From contig DATGWF010000037.1 in assembly GCA_035299585.1 (NCBI GenBank), forward strand, positions 1-20,628: a DNA stretch of 20,628 nt, written 5' to 3'. Positions 1 through 7,629 of the stretch are shown here, piece after piece. How positions within the stretch are numbered: position 1 is the first letter of the stretch; every line of letters begins with the position of its first letter. A program made the translations under genes and the position numbers. Source of the stretch: DATGWF01 sp035299585 (GTDB lineage: Bacteria; Actinomycetota; Actinomycetes; Actinomycetales; Microbacteriaceae). Under the pieces are notes generated by a model. It searched no databases and was not told the DNA's origin. It worked only from the letters and a program-made list of their open reading frames with translations.

Positions 1-700
1 CGGCACGGTAGTTCTGGTGCAGCTTGTCCTCGGTTGCGGCGAGCAGCAGCTCCGGGCTTTGCGTGAGTGCCGCGACGAGAAGCGCCGAGCGGCTGACATT
101 GAAGACGGCGTCTTCGTGCGGCACTGAGCTCGGCTGCAGGCTGCGCGCGAGCTCCGTCGACATCTCGTGGCTCGGCACGAGTACGAGCGGGGAGACGCCG
201 CGATGGACGAGAAGCTTCTTGTGCCGTGGCCCGTCCGGCGTTGTCCAGGCGATCGTGAGCCCACCGAAAAGTGCCGGCGCGACATTGTCAGGGTGACCCT
301 CGAGTTCGGTCGCGAGGCTGAGGAGCTGTTCCTCGGTGAAACTCACCTCGCCCGACAGCAGGCCCTGTGCAGCCACGATTCCGGAGACAATCGCCGCTGC
401 GGAGGAACCGAGTCCGCGACCGTGCGGAATGACGTTGTGCGCGCGCAACGCGAGACCGGGAACATCACGGCCCACCGAGGCGAACGTGTGTGCGATTGCT
501 CGATACACCAGGTGCCGCTCGTCACGCGGGACCGCGTCGGCACCCATTCCTTCGACCACGATGTCCAGGCCGGGGGTCTCTCGGCGCTCGACCTCGAGGC
601 GGTCATAGAGCGCGAGCGCGAGCCCCATGGTGTCGAACCCCGGTCCGAGATTGGCCGTCGTCGCCGGAACAGAGACGACGACGCCGCGGGGCGAGCTCAT
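1..700 (-). CDS. thrB: Homoserine kinase ThrB, 3' end cut by window edge
   Basis: ATP-dependent kinase that phosphorylates L-homoserine to O-phosphohomoserine, the substrate of the neighbouring threonine synthase; cytosolic. I translated it from the minus strand: 233 codons run without a stop to the left edge, against roughly 300 residues usual for the family, so the C-terminal fifth or so is missing. The start ATG (698-700) overlaps the thrC stop as ATGA, implying translational coupling; no good Shine-Dalgarno site precedes it. Early residues read VPATTANLGPGFDTMGLAL, typical of GHMP kinases. The ATP-binding GHMP loop PHGRGLGSSAAA is at about residues 92-103, and EGHPDNVAPALFGG follows about 40 residues later. 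It is the last visible gene of the lysA-hom-thrC-thrB operon. Family and role are clear. Confidence 0.96.
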   Translation of the reverse strand, partial: MSSPRGVVVSVPATTANLGPGFDTMGLALALYDRLEVERRETPGLDIVVEGMGADAVPRDERHLVYRAIAHTFASVGRDVPGLALRAHNVIPHGRGLGSSAAAIVSGIVAAQGLLSGEVSFTEEQLLSLATELEGHPDNVAPALFGGLTIAWTTPDGPRHKKLLVHRGVSPLVLVPSHEMSTELARSLQPSSVPHEDAVFNVSRSALLVAALTQSPELLLAATEDKLHQNYRA

Positions 701-1782
701 GCACGCAGCCCGAGGACGGAAGCGACCTCGGCGGTGTCGACCGCGACCGAAGTGGGTTGCACCTCGGTGCCGTCCTCACGCTTGAGCGCCCAACCTGGAT
801 CTTTCAGACCGTGACCGGTGACCGTGAGCACGACCGTCGCACCTGCGGGAATCGCTCCCGCTGCAGCACGCTCGAGCAAGCCGGCGACGCTGATCGCTGA
901 AGCCGGCTCGACGAAGATGCCGACCTCTGCCGACAGAATGCGATGAGCCTTGAGGATGTCTTCGTCGCTGATTGCGCCGAAGTAGCCGTCCGAGTCGTCG
1001 CGAGCGGCAAGGGCAAGCTCCCACGAGGCAGGGTTGCCGATGCGAATCGCGGTCGCGATGGTCTCGGGCTTCTTGACCGGTTCACCGCGCACAATGGGTG
1101 CGCTTCCAGCGGCCTGGAAACCGAACATTCGCGGGAGTTTAGAGACCGCTCCCCGGTCGAGCTCTTCGCGATACCCGCGGTGGTAGGCCGTGTAGTTTCC
1201 GGCGTTCCCAACCGGGAGAAAGTGGAAGTCTGGTGCGTCCTGCAACACCTCAACGACCTCGAAAGCGGCGGTCTTCTGGCCCTCGATGCGATCGTCGTTG
1301 ACGGAGTTCACGAGGTGAACCGGATAGTTCGCGGCAAGGTCGCGAGCGATGTCGAGACAGTCATCGAAGCTCCCCTGCACCTGCAGGAGCTGCGAGTTGT
1401 GCGCGATGGCCTGGCTGAGCTTGCCCATGGCAATTTTGCCTTCCGGCACGAGCACAGCTGAGGTGATACCCGCATAGGTGGCATAGGCCGCGGCGGAGGC
1501 CGAGGTGTTTCCGGTCGAGGCACAAATGACCGCCTTGGCGCCGTGCTCGACCGCCTTCGAGACGGCCATCGTCATGCCACGGTCTTTGAACGACCCAGTC
1601 GGGTTCATGCCCTCGAACTTGACGAATACGTTGGCACCGGTGCGAGCCGACAACGCCGGCGCCGGAATGAGCGGAGTCCCGCCCTCGCCGAGGCTCACGA
1701 TGGGAGTCGCCTCGGAGATGTTCAATCGGTCCGCATATTCGCGTAGCACGCCACGCCATTGCCGGGATACGGGAGGGTTCAC
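697..1782 (-). CDS. thrC: Threonine synthase ThrC
   Basis: PLP-dependent enzyme converting O-phosphohomoserine to L-threonine, the last step of threonine synthesis; cytosolic. The 361-residue length fits the shorter actinobacterial type. The PLP lysine is K66 in GSFKDRG, preceded by FEGMNPTG; the phosphate-binding glycine loop is GNAGN at residues 192-196. The start is GTG (1780-1782), overlapping the hom stop codon by two bases, with a good GAAGGAG ribosome site four bases upstream inside hom. The stop overlaps the thrB start as ATGA, so hom, thrC and thrB form one translationally coupled unit. A cystathionine or other fold II PLP enzyme is excluded in practice by the K66 motif and the gene context. 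Confidence 0.97.
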   Translation of the reverse strand: MNPPVSRQWRGVLREYADRLNISEATPIVSLGEGGTPLIPAPALSARTGANVFVKFEGMNPTGSFKDRGMTMAVSKAVEHGAKAVICASTGNTSASAAAYATYAGITSAVLVPEGKIAMGKLSQAIAHNSQLLQVQGSFDDCLDIARDLAANYPVHLVNSVNDDRIEGQKTAAFEVVEVLQDAPDFHFLPVGNAGNYTAYHRGYREELDRGAVSKLPRMFGFQAAGSAPIVRGEPVKKPETIATAIRIGNPASWELALAARDDSDGYFGAISDEDILKAHRILSAEVGIFVEPASAISVAGLLERAAAGAIPAGATVVLTVTGHGLKDPGWALKREDGTEVQPTSVAVDTAEVASVLGLRA

Positions 1783-3083
1783 GAGACTCCTTCTACTCGA
1801 AGCACCGACTCAACCGCCACAACAACCGGGCTGGCCTCGAGCGAGGCCACCGTGGCTGCGAGATCCGATTCTCGAGCGAGGTGCGTTCCAATGACTAGCG
1901 TAGCTGTGCCCGCGTTGCGGACCTGCTGTTCGAGTTGCTCAACCGAGACGCCGTGCTCGGCGAAAATGTGTGCGACGGTCGCGAGCACGCCCGGCGTGTC
2001 GGACACCGCGAGTGTGATGGCATACCGGGTCGAAATCGCGCTGATGGGCAACAGGTCGACGTCGGCGTGGGTGGTTTCGGCCAAGCCGGGCCCACCAACA
2101 ACGTGCCGACGTGCGATCGAGACGAGGTCGCCGAGGACCGCCGACGCGGTTTGCATGCCGCCCGCCCCCGCACCGTAGAACATGAGCGATCCAGCCGCGT
2201 GCGCCTCCACGAACACCGCGTTGTTTCCGCCGTGAACCGCCGCAAGGGGGTGCTCGCGCGGGACCAAGGCCGGATAGACGCGGGCCGAAATGCCATCGCG
2301 CCCGTTCGCGCCCGGAATGCGTTCACACATCGCGAGAAGCTTCACGACAAAGCCGGCCTTCTTGGCCGACTCGATCTGGGCTGCGGTTACTGTCGTGATG
2401 CCCTCGCAGTGCACCGCACTCACCGGGACGGACGTGTGGAAGGCGAGGCTCGCCAAAATGGCCGCCTTTTGTTGTGCGTCGAAGCCGCCGATATCGGCGG
2501 TCGGATCGGCCTCGGCATAGCCGAGCTCGGTGGCGGTTGCGAGGGCGTCATCGAAACTCGCCCCGGTCTGATCCATTTGGTCGAGGATGAAGTTGGTGGT
2601 GCCGTTGACAATGCCGAGAATGCGGTCAACCCGGTCACCCGCGAGTGACTCACGCAGCGGTCGAATGATGGGGATGGCGCCCGCGACAGCAGCCTCGTAG
2701 CGCACAGCCGCACCGACCTGTTCGGCCGCGGCAAAGATTTCGGGGCCGTGGTGGGCGAGCAGAGCTTTGTTTCCGGTGACCACGTCGGCGCCGGAACGGA
2801 GTGCTTGCAGGATGAGCGTGCGCGCCGGCTCCACGCCACCGATGAGTTCGATGACGATATCCGCATCGAGGATGAGCGACTCCGCATCCGTGGTGAACAA
2901 CTCCCGAGGGAGGTCGGTGTCACGGGGTCCGTCGATTGAGCGAACGGCGATACCAATGAGATCGAGTGCGGCGCCCGAGCGCTGCGCGAGCTCATCGCGG
3001 TTGTCGATGAGCAGCCGTGCAACTTGGGACCCGACCGAACCTGCTCCCAATAGGGCGACTCGAAGTGACCGGTAGGCGTTCAT
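1779..3083 (-). CDS. hom: Homoserine dehydrogenase with C-terminal ACT domain
   Basis: NAD(P)H-dependent reduction of L-aspartate semialdehyde to L-homoserine, the branch point toward threonine and methionine; cytosolic. The 434-residue protein has an N-terminal Rossmann motif GAGSVG (residues 13-18), the GNKALLA segment with K106, the catalytic-domain signature GIVNGTTNFIL (about 157-167) and DPTADIGG with the following lysine K206. The ACT domain covers about residues 353-430 (YAITLAVSDTPGVLATVAHIF); in the family such domains give feedback inhibition by threonine, so allosteric control is likely here. The ATG overlaps the lysA stop as ATGA and is preceded by AGGGGAG eight bases upstream. 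It is a single-function enzyme with no fused aspartokinase domain. Confidence 0.97.
   Translation of the reverse strand: MNAYRSLRVALLGAGSVGSQVARLLIDNRDELAQRSGAALDLIGIAVRSIDGPRDTDLPRELFTTDAESLILDADIVIELIGGVEPARTLILQALRSGADVVTGNKALLAHHGPEIFAAAEQVGAAVRYEAAVAGAIPIIRPLRESLAGDRVDRILGIVNGTTNFILDQMDQTGASFDDALATATELGYAEADPTADIGGFDAQQKAAILASLAFHTSVPVSAVHCEGITTVTAAQIESAKKAGFVVKLLAMCERIPGANGRDGISARVYPALVPREHPLAAVHGGNNAVFVEAHAAGSLMFYGAGAGGMQTASAVLGDLVSIARRHVVGGPGLAETTHADVDLLPISAISTRYAITLAVSDTPGVLATVAHIFAEHGVSVEQLEQQVRNAGTATLVIGTHLARESDLAATVASLEASPVVVAVESVLRVEGVS
1787..1793 (-). promoter_or_regulatory. Ribosome binding site of thrC
   Basis: GAAGGAG on the minus strand lies four bases before a GTG codon. 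It sits inside the last codons of hom and decides in favour of this GTG as the thrC start. Confidence 0.8.
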
Positions 3084-4444
3084 GCGCGTTGCTCCCCTGG
3101 TTCAAGATCACGAGAAAGAAGATCGTCGATGGTTTCGCGCCGCACGATAAGTCGCGACTCGCCCTCGCGCACGGCGACGAGCGCCGGCCTGGTCAGGGCG
3201 TTGTAGTTGCTCGAGAGCGAGTAGCAGTACGCACCCGTTGCGGCGATGGCGAGGATGTCGCCCGGGGTCGTATCGTCCGGGAGCCAACTCTCGGGGACCA
3301 AGATGTCTCCGGTTTCGCAGTGCTTGCCGACCACACGACTCAACGTTGGCGGCGCACTCGAGGTTCGATTCACAATGCACGCGGTGTACTCAGCGCCGTA
3401 CAGGGCGGGGCGCGCATTGTCGCTCATGCCCCCATCGACCGACACGTACCGACGGGCACCCCCGTCAGGGAGCGCCACTGACTTGGTGGTCCCGACCTCG
3501 TAGAGCGTGATGCCCGCGTTGCCCACGATCCAGCGTCCGGGCTCGAACGCGAGGTCGGGGATGGGAATGGCCAGATCTCGACAGGTCCGCTCGACTTCAT
3601 CGGCAATTGCGCGCGCGATGTGCTCGATGCGTGGCGGCTCGTCTCCATCGCGGTAGGCGATGCCAAAGCCGCCTCCCAGGTTGAGCTCCGGAACGGGACC
3701 GTCATGCAGGAGCTCCGTGTGCAGTTTCAGAAGACGCCGCGCTGATTCGACAAACCCGTCAATGCCGAAAATCTGCGAGCCGATGTGGCAGTGCACGCCC
3801 AGGAACTCGAGTGAATCGAAGGAGCGAATTCGCGCGACCAGCCGGGGTGCGTCCGCAATTGTGACACCGAACTTTTGATCCTCGTGTGCCGTTGCCAAGA
3901 AATCGTGAGTGGAGGCGTGTACTCCGCTGTTCACGCGCAATCGAACCGCTTGCCGTCGGCCGGCTCGCTCAGCGGCTGCCGCGACTCGCTCGATTTCGAT
4001 GGCGCTATCGAGCACAATCGAGCCGACGCCCTCCTCGACCGCAACCGCAATCTCGGCCACGGACTTGTTGTTGCCGTGAAAGCCGAGCTTCTCAGCGGCG
4101 ACGCCTGCAGAGCGCGCTATCGCGTATTCCCCGCCGCTCGCGACGTCGATCTTGAGCCCCGCCTCGGCAACCCAGCGAGCAATCGATCGCGTGAGGAGGG
4201 CTTTCCCGGCGTAATAGACGTGCGCGTGAGCCCCGATTCGCGCACTTTCCGCCTCGAATGCGCGTCGAATGCGGAGGGCACGGTCTCGAATCTGCTGCTC
4301 GTCGAGCACATAGAGCGGTGTCCCATACTGCGCGACGAGGTCAGATACCGGCACACCAGCGATGAGCCACTCCCCCGCGTCATTCCAGCTCGAGTGGGCA
4401 GGCCAGACGCCGGTTTCGACTTCCGGGGCGCGGTTGGCAGACAT
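3080..4444 (-). CDS. lysA: Diaminopimelate decarboxylase LysA
   Basis: PLP enzyme that decarboxylates meso-diaminopimelate to L-lysine, the last step of lysine synthesis; cytosolic. From the ATG at 4442-4444 it has 454 residues. The fold III PLP lysine is K81 in YYAGKALL; HIGSQ (220-224), GGGFG (257-261) and EPGR (301-304) bind cofactor and substrate, and CETGD (376-380) carries the cysteine contributed across the dimer interface. The frame is open 37 codons further upstream, but that extension overlaps the argS end, is arginine/proline-rich and unlike the family; a TAGGCT box seven bases before the chosen ATG also favours it. The stop overlaps hom. Lysine and threonine branch genes therefore share one transcript. 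Confidence 0.96.
   Translation of the reverse strand: MSANRAPEVETGVWPAHSSWNDAGEWLIAGVPVSDLVAQYGTPLYVLDEQQIRDRALRIRRAFEAESARIGAHAHVYYAGKALLTRSIARWVAEAGLKIDVASGGEYAIARSAGVAAEKLGFHGNNKSVAEIAVAVEEGVGSIVLDSAIEIERVAAAAERAGRRQAVRLRVNSGVHASTHDFLATAHEDQKFGVTIADAPRLVARIRSFDSLEFLGVHCHIGSQIFGIDGFVESARRLLKLHTELLHDGPVPELNLGGGFGIAYRDGDEPPRIEHIARAIADEVERTCRDLAIPIPDLAFEPGRWIVGNAGITLYEVGTTKSVALPDGGARRYVSVDGGMSDNARPALYGAEYTACIVNRTSSAPPTLSRVVGKHCETGDILVPESWLPDDTTPGDILAIAATGAYCYSLSSNYNALTRPALVAVREGESRLIVRRETIDDLLSRDLEPGEQRA
3092..3098 (-). promoter_or_regulatory. Ribosome binding site of hom
   Basis: AGGGGAG on the minus strand, eight bases before the hom ATG, lies within the 3' end of lysA. It supports re-initiation at the ATGA overlap. 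Confidence 0.75.
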
Positions 4445-4451
4445 GGTCTTC

Positions 4452-4457
4452 AGCCTA
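4452..4457 (-). promoter_or_regulatory. Putative -10 box (TAGGCT) for the lysA-hom-thrC-thrB operon
   Basis: TAGGCT on the minus strand ends seven bases before the lysA ATG, placing a start of transcription at or next to the start codon. There is no convincing Shine-Dalgarno site in the 32-base argS-lysA gap, so a leaderless message is inferred. No -35 box is recognisable. Confidence 0.5.
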
Positions 4458-4476
4458 GCTTTGCGGCTATGCCGTG

Positions 4477-6153
4477 TTACATGCGTTCGGGGGCGCTGAC
4501 ACCGAGCAGGGCGAGGCCGTTTCGGAGGACTTGGCCGGCGGCATCGTTCAACCACAGCCGCGTCCGGTGCAGGTCGGTGATGGCTTCCTCACCGAGCGGG
4601 GTGACGCGACAAGTGTCGTACCAGCGGTGGTAGTCGGCGGCGAGGTCTTCGAGATACCGTGCCACGCGGTGTGGTTCGCGAAGTTCGGCGGCTTGACCGA
4701 CGATGCGCGGGAACTCCTGGAGCGCGCCCAAAAGCACAGATTCGGTTTCCGCGTCCAGCAGCTCCGGGACGAATGCCGAACGGTCAACTCCCGCCGCGGC
4801 CGCGTTCGCCGCAACATTGTGGGTGCGAGCATGCGCATATTGAACGTAGAACACCGGGTTGTCGTTGGTGCGCTTCTTGAGCAATTCGGGGTCGAGCGTG
4901 AGCGGCGAATTGGCCGGGTATCGAGCGAGCGAGTATCGAAGCGCGTCGGTGCCAATCCAGTCGCGCAGGTCGTCCATTTCGATGATGTTTCCCGCACGCT
5001 TGGACAGTCGCGCACCGTTCACGGAGACAAGCTGGCCAATGAGCACCTCAATGTCGCGTTCGGGGTCGTCGCCGGCTGACCCGGCGAGCGCCTTGAGACG
5101 GTGGACATATCCGTGATGGTCGGCTCCGAGGAGGTAAATCTTGTGCGCGTAACCGCGGTCAGATTTGCTGAGGTAGTACGCCGCATCGGCCGCGAAGTAG
5201 GTGTACTCCCCGTTCGAGCGCCGAATGACGCGATCTTTGTCGTCGCCGAAATCGGTCGTGCGCACCCAGACGGCGCCGTCCTCGTCAAAGACGTGTCCCT
5301 GCGCACGAAGGCGGTCGACCGCTTCATCGATGAGGCTGCCACGGCCGTCCGAACCGGTTGCGTGAAGCTGGCGCTCCGAGAACCACACGTCAAAGGTGAC
5401 GTTGAACGCGGCGAGCGAGCCTTGAATCTCCGAAAGTTGCCGCTCGTATGCGATTTCACGGGCGAGCTCGAGTTGCTCCGCCTCAGGACGTGTGAGGAGG
5501 TCCGGCTCTCGCTCGAGGACGAATCGAGCCAGATCGTCGATGTATGAGCCGACATAGCCGTCCTCTGGCGCGGCTTCCCCTCGAACGGCGGCAAGGACAG
5601 ACCGACCGAAGCGGTCCATTTGGGCGCCAGCGTCGTTGACATAGAACTCACGGGCCACGGTGGCGCCACTCGCGGTCAGCACGCGTCCGATGGCATCGCC
5701 AAGCGCCGCCCAGCGAGTATGTCCGATGTGCAGTGGACCGGTGGGGTTCGCGCTCACGAACTCGAGGTTGATAGTGCGCCCGGCTTGGCCCTCGTTCGTG
5801 CCGTAGCTCGCTCCCGCTTCAACGATGGTCCGAGCGAGGACGCCCGCGGCGCCGGCTTCGAGTCGGATGTTGATGAAGCCCGGTCCGGCAACCTCGACAT
5901 CGGAGATGCCGTCGTGGGAAGCGAGACGCTTCGCGAGCCAGTCGGCACAGTCGCGTGGCGACATGCCGAGCGATTTCGCGACTTTGAGCGCGACGTTGCA
6001 CGCCCAATCACCGTGTTCACGACTCCGCGGACGCTCGAGCGTGGGCGATTCCGCCGCGAAGCCCTCGGGAATGTCAATGCCGGCGCTTCGGCGCTCAGAA
6101 ATGAGTTCGGCAAGATCGGCGGCAAGCACTGCAGACAAATCGCTGGGAGTCAC
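4477..6153 (-). CDS. argS: Arginyl-tRNA synthetase ArgS
   Basis: Class I aminoacyl-tRNA synthetase that charges tRNA-Arg with arginine using ATP; cytosolic. The 558-residue protein has an N-terminal additional domain with GDWACNVALKVAK (residues 48-60), the ATP-binding HIGH motif at 142-145 within NPTGPLHIGHTR, and SKRAGN at 384-389 in the place of the KMSKS loop, which is typically degenerate in ArgRS. The DALR-type anticodon domain follows (YVQYAHAR at about 436-443) and the protein ends in APERM as expected for the family. The start is GTG (6151-6153), six bases after TAGAAT on the minus strand, and there is no usable ribosome site. ArgS lies 32 bases upstream of lysA on the same strand, as in many actinobacteria. 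A cognate tRNA-Arg gene is nearby at 6827. Confidence 0.97.
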   Translation of the reverse strand: MTPSDLSAVLAADLAELISERRSAGIDIPEGFAAESPTLERPRSREHGDWACNVALKVAKSLGMSPRDCADWLAKRLASHDGISDVEVAGPGFINIRLEAGAAGVLARTIVEAGASYGTNEGQAGRTINLEFVSANPTGPLHIGHTRWAALGDAIGRVLTASGATVAREFYVNDAGAQMDRFGRSVLAAVRGEAAPEDGYVGSYIDDLARFVLEREPDLLTRPEAEQLELAREIAYERQLSEIQGSLAAFNVTFDVWFSERQLHATGSDGRGSLIDEAVDRLRAQGHVFDEDGAVWVRTTDFGDDKDRVIRRSNGEYTYFAADAAYYLSKSDRGYAHKIYLLGADHHGYVHRLKALAGSAGDDPERDIEVLIGQLVSVNGARLSKRAGNIIEMDDLRDWIGTDALRYSLARYPANSPLTLDPELLKKRTNDNPVFYVQYAHARTHNVAANAAAAGVDRSAFVPELLDAETESVLLGALQEFPRIVGQAAELREPHRVARYLEDLAADYHRWYDTCRVTPLGEEAITDLHRTRLWLNDAAGQVLRNGLALLGVSAPERM

Positions 6154-6159
6154 TCCGAG

Positions 6160-6165
6160 ATTCTA
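6160..6165 (-). promoter_or_regulatory. Putative leaderless -10 box (TAGAAT) of argS
   Basis: TAGAAT on the minus strand ends six bases before the argS GTG. Transcription would begin at the start codon. No -35 box is recognisable. It lies 13 bases from the opposing TAGGCT of the divergent lipoprotein gene. Confidence 0.5.
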
Positions 6166-6178
6166 CCGGTCGTCTTGT

Positions 6179-6184
6179 TAGGCT
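6179..6184 (+). promoter_or_regulatory. Putative leaderless -10 box (TAGGCT) of the lipoprotein gene
   Basis: TAGGCT ends six bases before the ATG at 6191, with CCCGCC between and no ribosome site. It mirrors the argS box within a 37-base divergent intergenic region. Confidence 0.5.
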
Positions 6185-6190
6185 CCCGCC

Positions 6191-6790
6191 ATGGGGTTGT
6201 TGAAGGTCACTGTCGCAAGCATCGTGATTGCCGGAGGGGCACTCGGACTCACCGGCTGTTCGGGGTGGACCCCGTTCTCGAGCGGAACAGGATCGGCCAC
6301 CGCGACCGCGAGCGACCTTCCGGCGCCGGCGACAAGCGAACCGACTCCCTCGGAGAGTGCACTCGACGCTCCGACCCCGCTCGTGATGGGTTGCGACTCC
6401 ATCCTCTCCTTGCAGGATGCCTACGATCTCAACCCCAATCTGGCCGCCGACCCGTCATTCGACATTCCGGCTCAGCTCGGGCCCATCATCGACGCAGGTG
6501 GCGTCGCATGTGCCTGGGTGAACCTGACGTCGAACCAGTCGCTGGCCATCGGTGTCGCCCGACCCGGAGAAGCCTGGGTCGAGCGCGCAGCAAACGAGGC
6601 CGCGGCAACGCTCACGGCTGTACCCACCTACGGGACGGGATCGCTCGAGGGCTACTTCGGAGTCGTGGACGGGGTCGGAATCGCGGAAACGATTCACAAC
6701 GGCACAATCGTTCGAGTGGTATCGCAGACATTCGTTGAACCCGGCGATGCCGCTCAGGTCATGGAGCTCGTCCTCTCCAACGTCGGCTAG
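6191..6790 (+). CDS. Putative secreted lipoprotein of unknown function
   Basis: A 199-residue protein with an N-terminal lipoprotein signal: a short start with one lysine, a hydrophobic stretch (about residues 6-20) and the lipobox LTGC with C23 as the predicted lipidated residue. A Ser/Thr/Pro/Ala-rich linker (about 24-63) follows, as in many actinobacterial surface lipoproteins. The remaining globular part contains two cysteines, C68 (MGCDSIL) and C107 (GVACAWV), which could form a disulfide outside the cell. I do not recognise a named domain; the arrangement recalls DUF3558-like secreted proteins but the similarity is too weak to claim. It is transcribed away from argS and is followed 36 bases later by tRNA-Arg. 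No function is inferred from context. Confidence 0.8.
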   Translation: MGLLKVTVASIVIAGGALGLTGCSGWTPFSSGTGSATATASDLPAPATSEPTPSESALDAPTPLVMGCDSILSLQDAYDLNPNLAADPSFDIPAQLGPIIDAGGVACAWVNLTSNQSLAIGVARPGEAWVERAANEAAATLTAVPTYGTGSLEGYFGVVDGVGIAETIHNGTIVRVVSQTFVEPGDAAQVMELVLSNVG

Positions 6791-6809
6791 GCGCCCCGCA
6801 AAAAGGTGC

Positions 6810-6815
6810 TAGCCT
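6810..6815 (+). promoter_or_regulatory. Possible extended -10 box of the tRNA-Arg gene
   Basis: TGCTAGCCT (6807-6815) matches the extended -10 pattern TGN-TANNNT and ends 11 bases before the mature tRNA 5' end. No -35 box is seen. Confidence 0.35.
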
Positions 6816-6826
6816 CGAGCGAGTGC

Positions 6827-6902
<76 letters not shown>

Positions 6903-6919
6903 TTTGGAAGGTCCGTTCC

Positions 6920-6983
6920 GCATTCGAACCAGCGACCTCGCAGGTTCACGGCGTGCATGAGCGCAGGCTGCCGGGGGCACCAT
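6920..6983 (+). repeat. Degraded partial duplicate of the tRNA-Arg 3' part
   Basis: Directly after the tRNA, 6968-6983 repeats 16 bases of its 3' end exactly (CTGCCGGGGGCACCAT, original at 6888-6903), and 6938-6947 repeats TCGCAGGTTC of the T arm (original 6873-6882). In the copy the T-loop middle is replaced by about 20 unrelated bases, so it cannot fold as a tRNA. In addition 6920-6930 (GCATTCGAACC) is the reverse complement of a T-loop-like sequence. I read it as a relic left by recombination or integration at the tRNA; no integrase gene is present in the window. Confidence 0.6.
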
Positions 6984-7121
6984 GTTTCGGACGCACGCAA
7001 CGTCTTTCTCACGGTGCCTGTCGGTCCGCTCGTACACGAATCACACTCGGCTGTCGACCCCCTCGCCGGTTCGCCGCGCTCGACGTAGCGTGCCTTGAAC
7101 ACCCCACACCCCGTGGGCTCG

Positions 7122-7127
7122 AGGAGG
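7122..7127 (+). promoter_or_regulatory. Ribosome binding site of the KGG-repeat gene
   Basis: A perfect AGGAGG four bases before the ATG at 7132. This gene is therefore a conventional leadered one, unlike several neighbours. No confident promoter is visible in 6984-7121. Confidence 0.8.
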
Positions 7128-7131
7128 AAAC

Positions 7132-7422
7132 ATGGCAGATCAAGATAACCCAGGCCAATTCGGCAATCGAGACGACACTGAGGAGCAGGCACGGAAGGGC
7201 GGCGAGGCCAGTAGCGGCAAGTTCGGCTCCGAAAACGGTGCCGACCCGGTCGAAGCCGGACGCAAGGGCGGCGAGGCCAGTAGCGGCAAGTTCGGATCCG
7301 AAAACGGTGCCGACCCAGTCGAAGCCGGACGCAAGGGCGGCGAGAACAGCCACGGTAGCGGAATCCACGGCGGCAACGGTGGCGGGAACCACGGCGGCGG
7401 CCGCCAGGCAGACGAGTCCTAG
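7132..7422 (+). CDS. KGG-repeat stress-induced hydrophilic protein
   Basis: A 96-residue, very hydrophilic, Gly/Ser/Glu/Lys-rich protein with no hydrophobic core. It carries three KGGE motifs (residues 22-25, 45-48 and 68-71) of the bacterial stress-induced KGG repeat family (GsiB/ConJ-like, PF10685 as I recognise it); proteins of this type are made under starvation or general stress and are thought to be disordered protectants. Residues 21-43 and 44-66 are two identical 23-residue units, then the third motif is followed by a Gly/His-rich tail (SHGSGIHGGNGGG). The three base differences between the units are all silent third positions, which shows that the amino acid sequence is under selection or homogenised. 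It stands alone between the tRNA relic and gabT and has a strong ribosome site. Confidence 0.88.
   Translation: MADQDNPGQFGNRDDTEEQARKGGEASSGKFGSENGADPVEAGRKGGEASSGKFGSENGADPVEAGRKGGENSHGSGIHGGNGGGNHGGGRQADES
7192..7344 (+). repeat. 69-bp tandem repeat inside the KGG gene
   Basis: Two full in-frame units (7192-7260 and 7261-7329) and the first 15 bases of a third (7330-7344). Units 1 and 2 differ at three of 69 bases, all synonymous (CGG/CGC, GGC/GGA, CCG/CCA). Such repeats are prone to copy-number change by slippage. Confidence 0.95.
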
Positions 7423-7431
7423 CGGAACGGT

Positions 7432-7513
7432 CGGGGCCGGCGCTTCGTCGTCGGCCCCGGCCTCCTCGACCGTCCGGCGCTTCGTCGTCGGCTCCGGCCT
7501 CCTCGACCGTCCG
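7432..7513 (+). repeat. 37-bp tandem repeat with GC-rich hairpin after the KGG gene
   Basis: Two 37-base units (7440-7476 and 7477-7513) starting GCGCTTCGTCGTCGG differ at a single base. The unit length is not a multiple of three and no gene spans it, so it is non-coding. An inverted repeat CGGGGCCG (7432-7439) / CGGCCCCG (7452-7459) with a 12-base loop begins 10 bases after the KGG stop; it may act as a terminator-like hairpin, but no T-run follows it. Confidence 0.75.
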
Positions 7514-7623
7514 GCGCCCCTCCCCAACCGCCCGAGAGCGCGACGCTCTTTCATTCCCACATTCGCTCGCAGAATGCCGCGTTTTTTCTCACAAGATTGC
7601 GGAATTTTGCGCCCAGTCAAAGA

Positions 7624-7629
7624 TAGTCT
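7624..7629 (+). promoter_or_regulatory. Putative leaderless -10 box (TAGTCT) of gabT
   Basis: TAGTCT ends six bases before the ATG at 7636 with GGCCTC between and no ribosome site. The region 7579-7623 just upstream is distinctly more AT-rich than its surroundings, as expected for a promoter; no clear -35 box. Confidence 0.5.

Noticed and set aside
4445..4555. A 37-codon upstream extension of lysA.
   Set aside because: It overlaps the argS 3' end, is rich in Arg and Pro, and is absent from the family; the internal ATG at 4444 has a TAGGCT box seven bases upstream.
7009..7620. A 203-codon minus-strand frame and a 228-codon plus-strand frame (6953-7639) that run through the KGG gene and its repeats.
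   Set aside because: Both owe their length to the stop-free tandem repeats; neither has a ribosome site or family resemblance, whereas the KGG frame has a perfect AGGAGG and known motifs.
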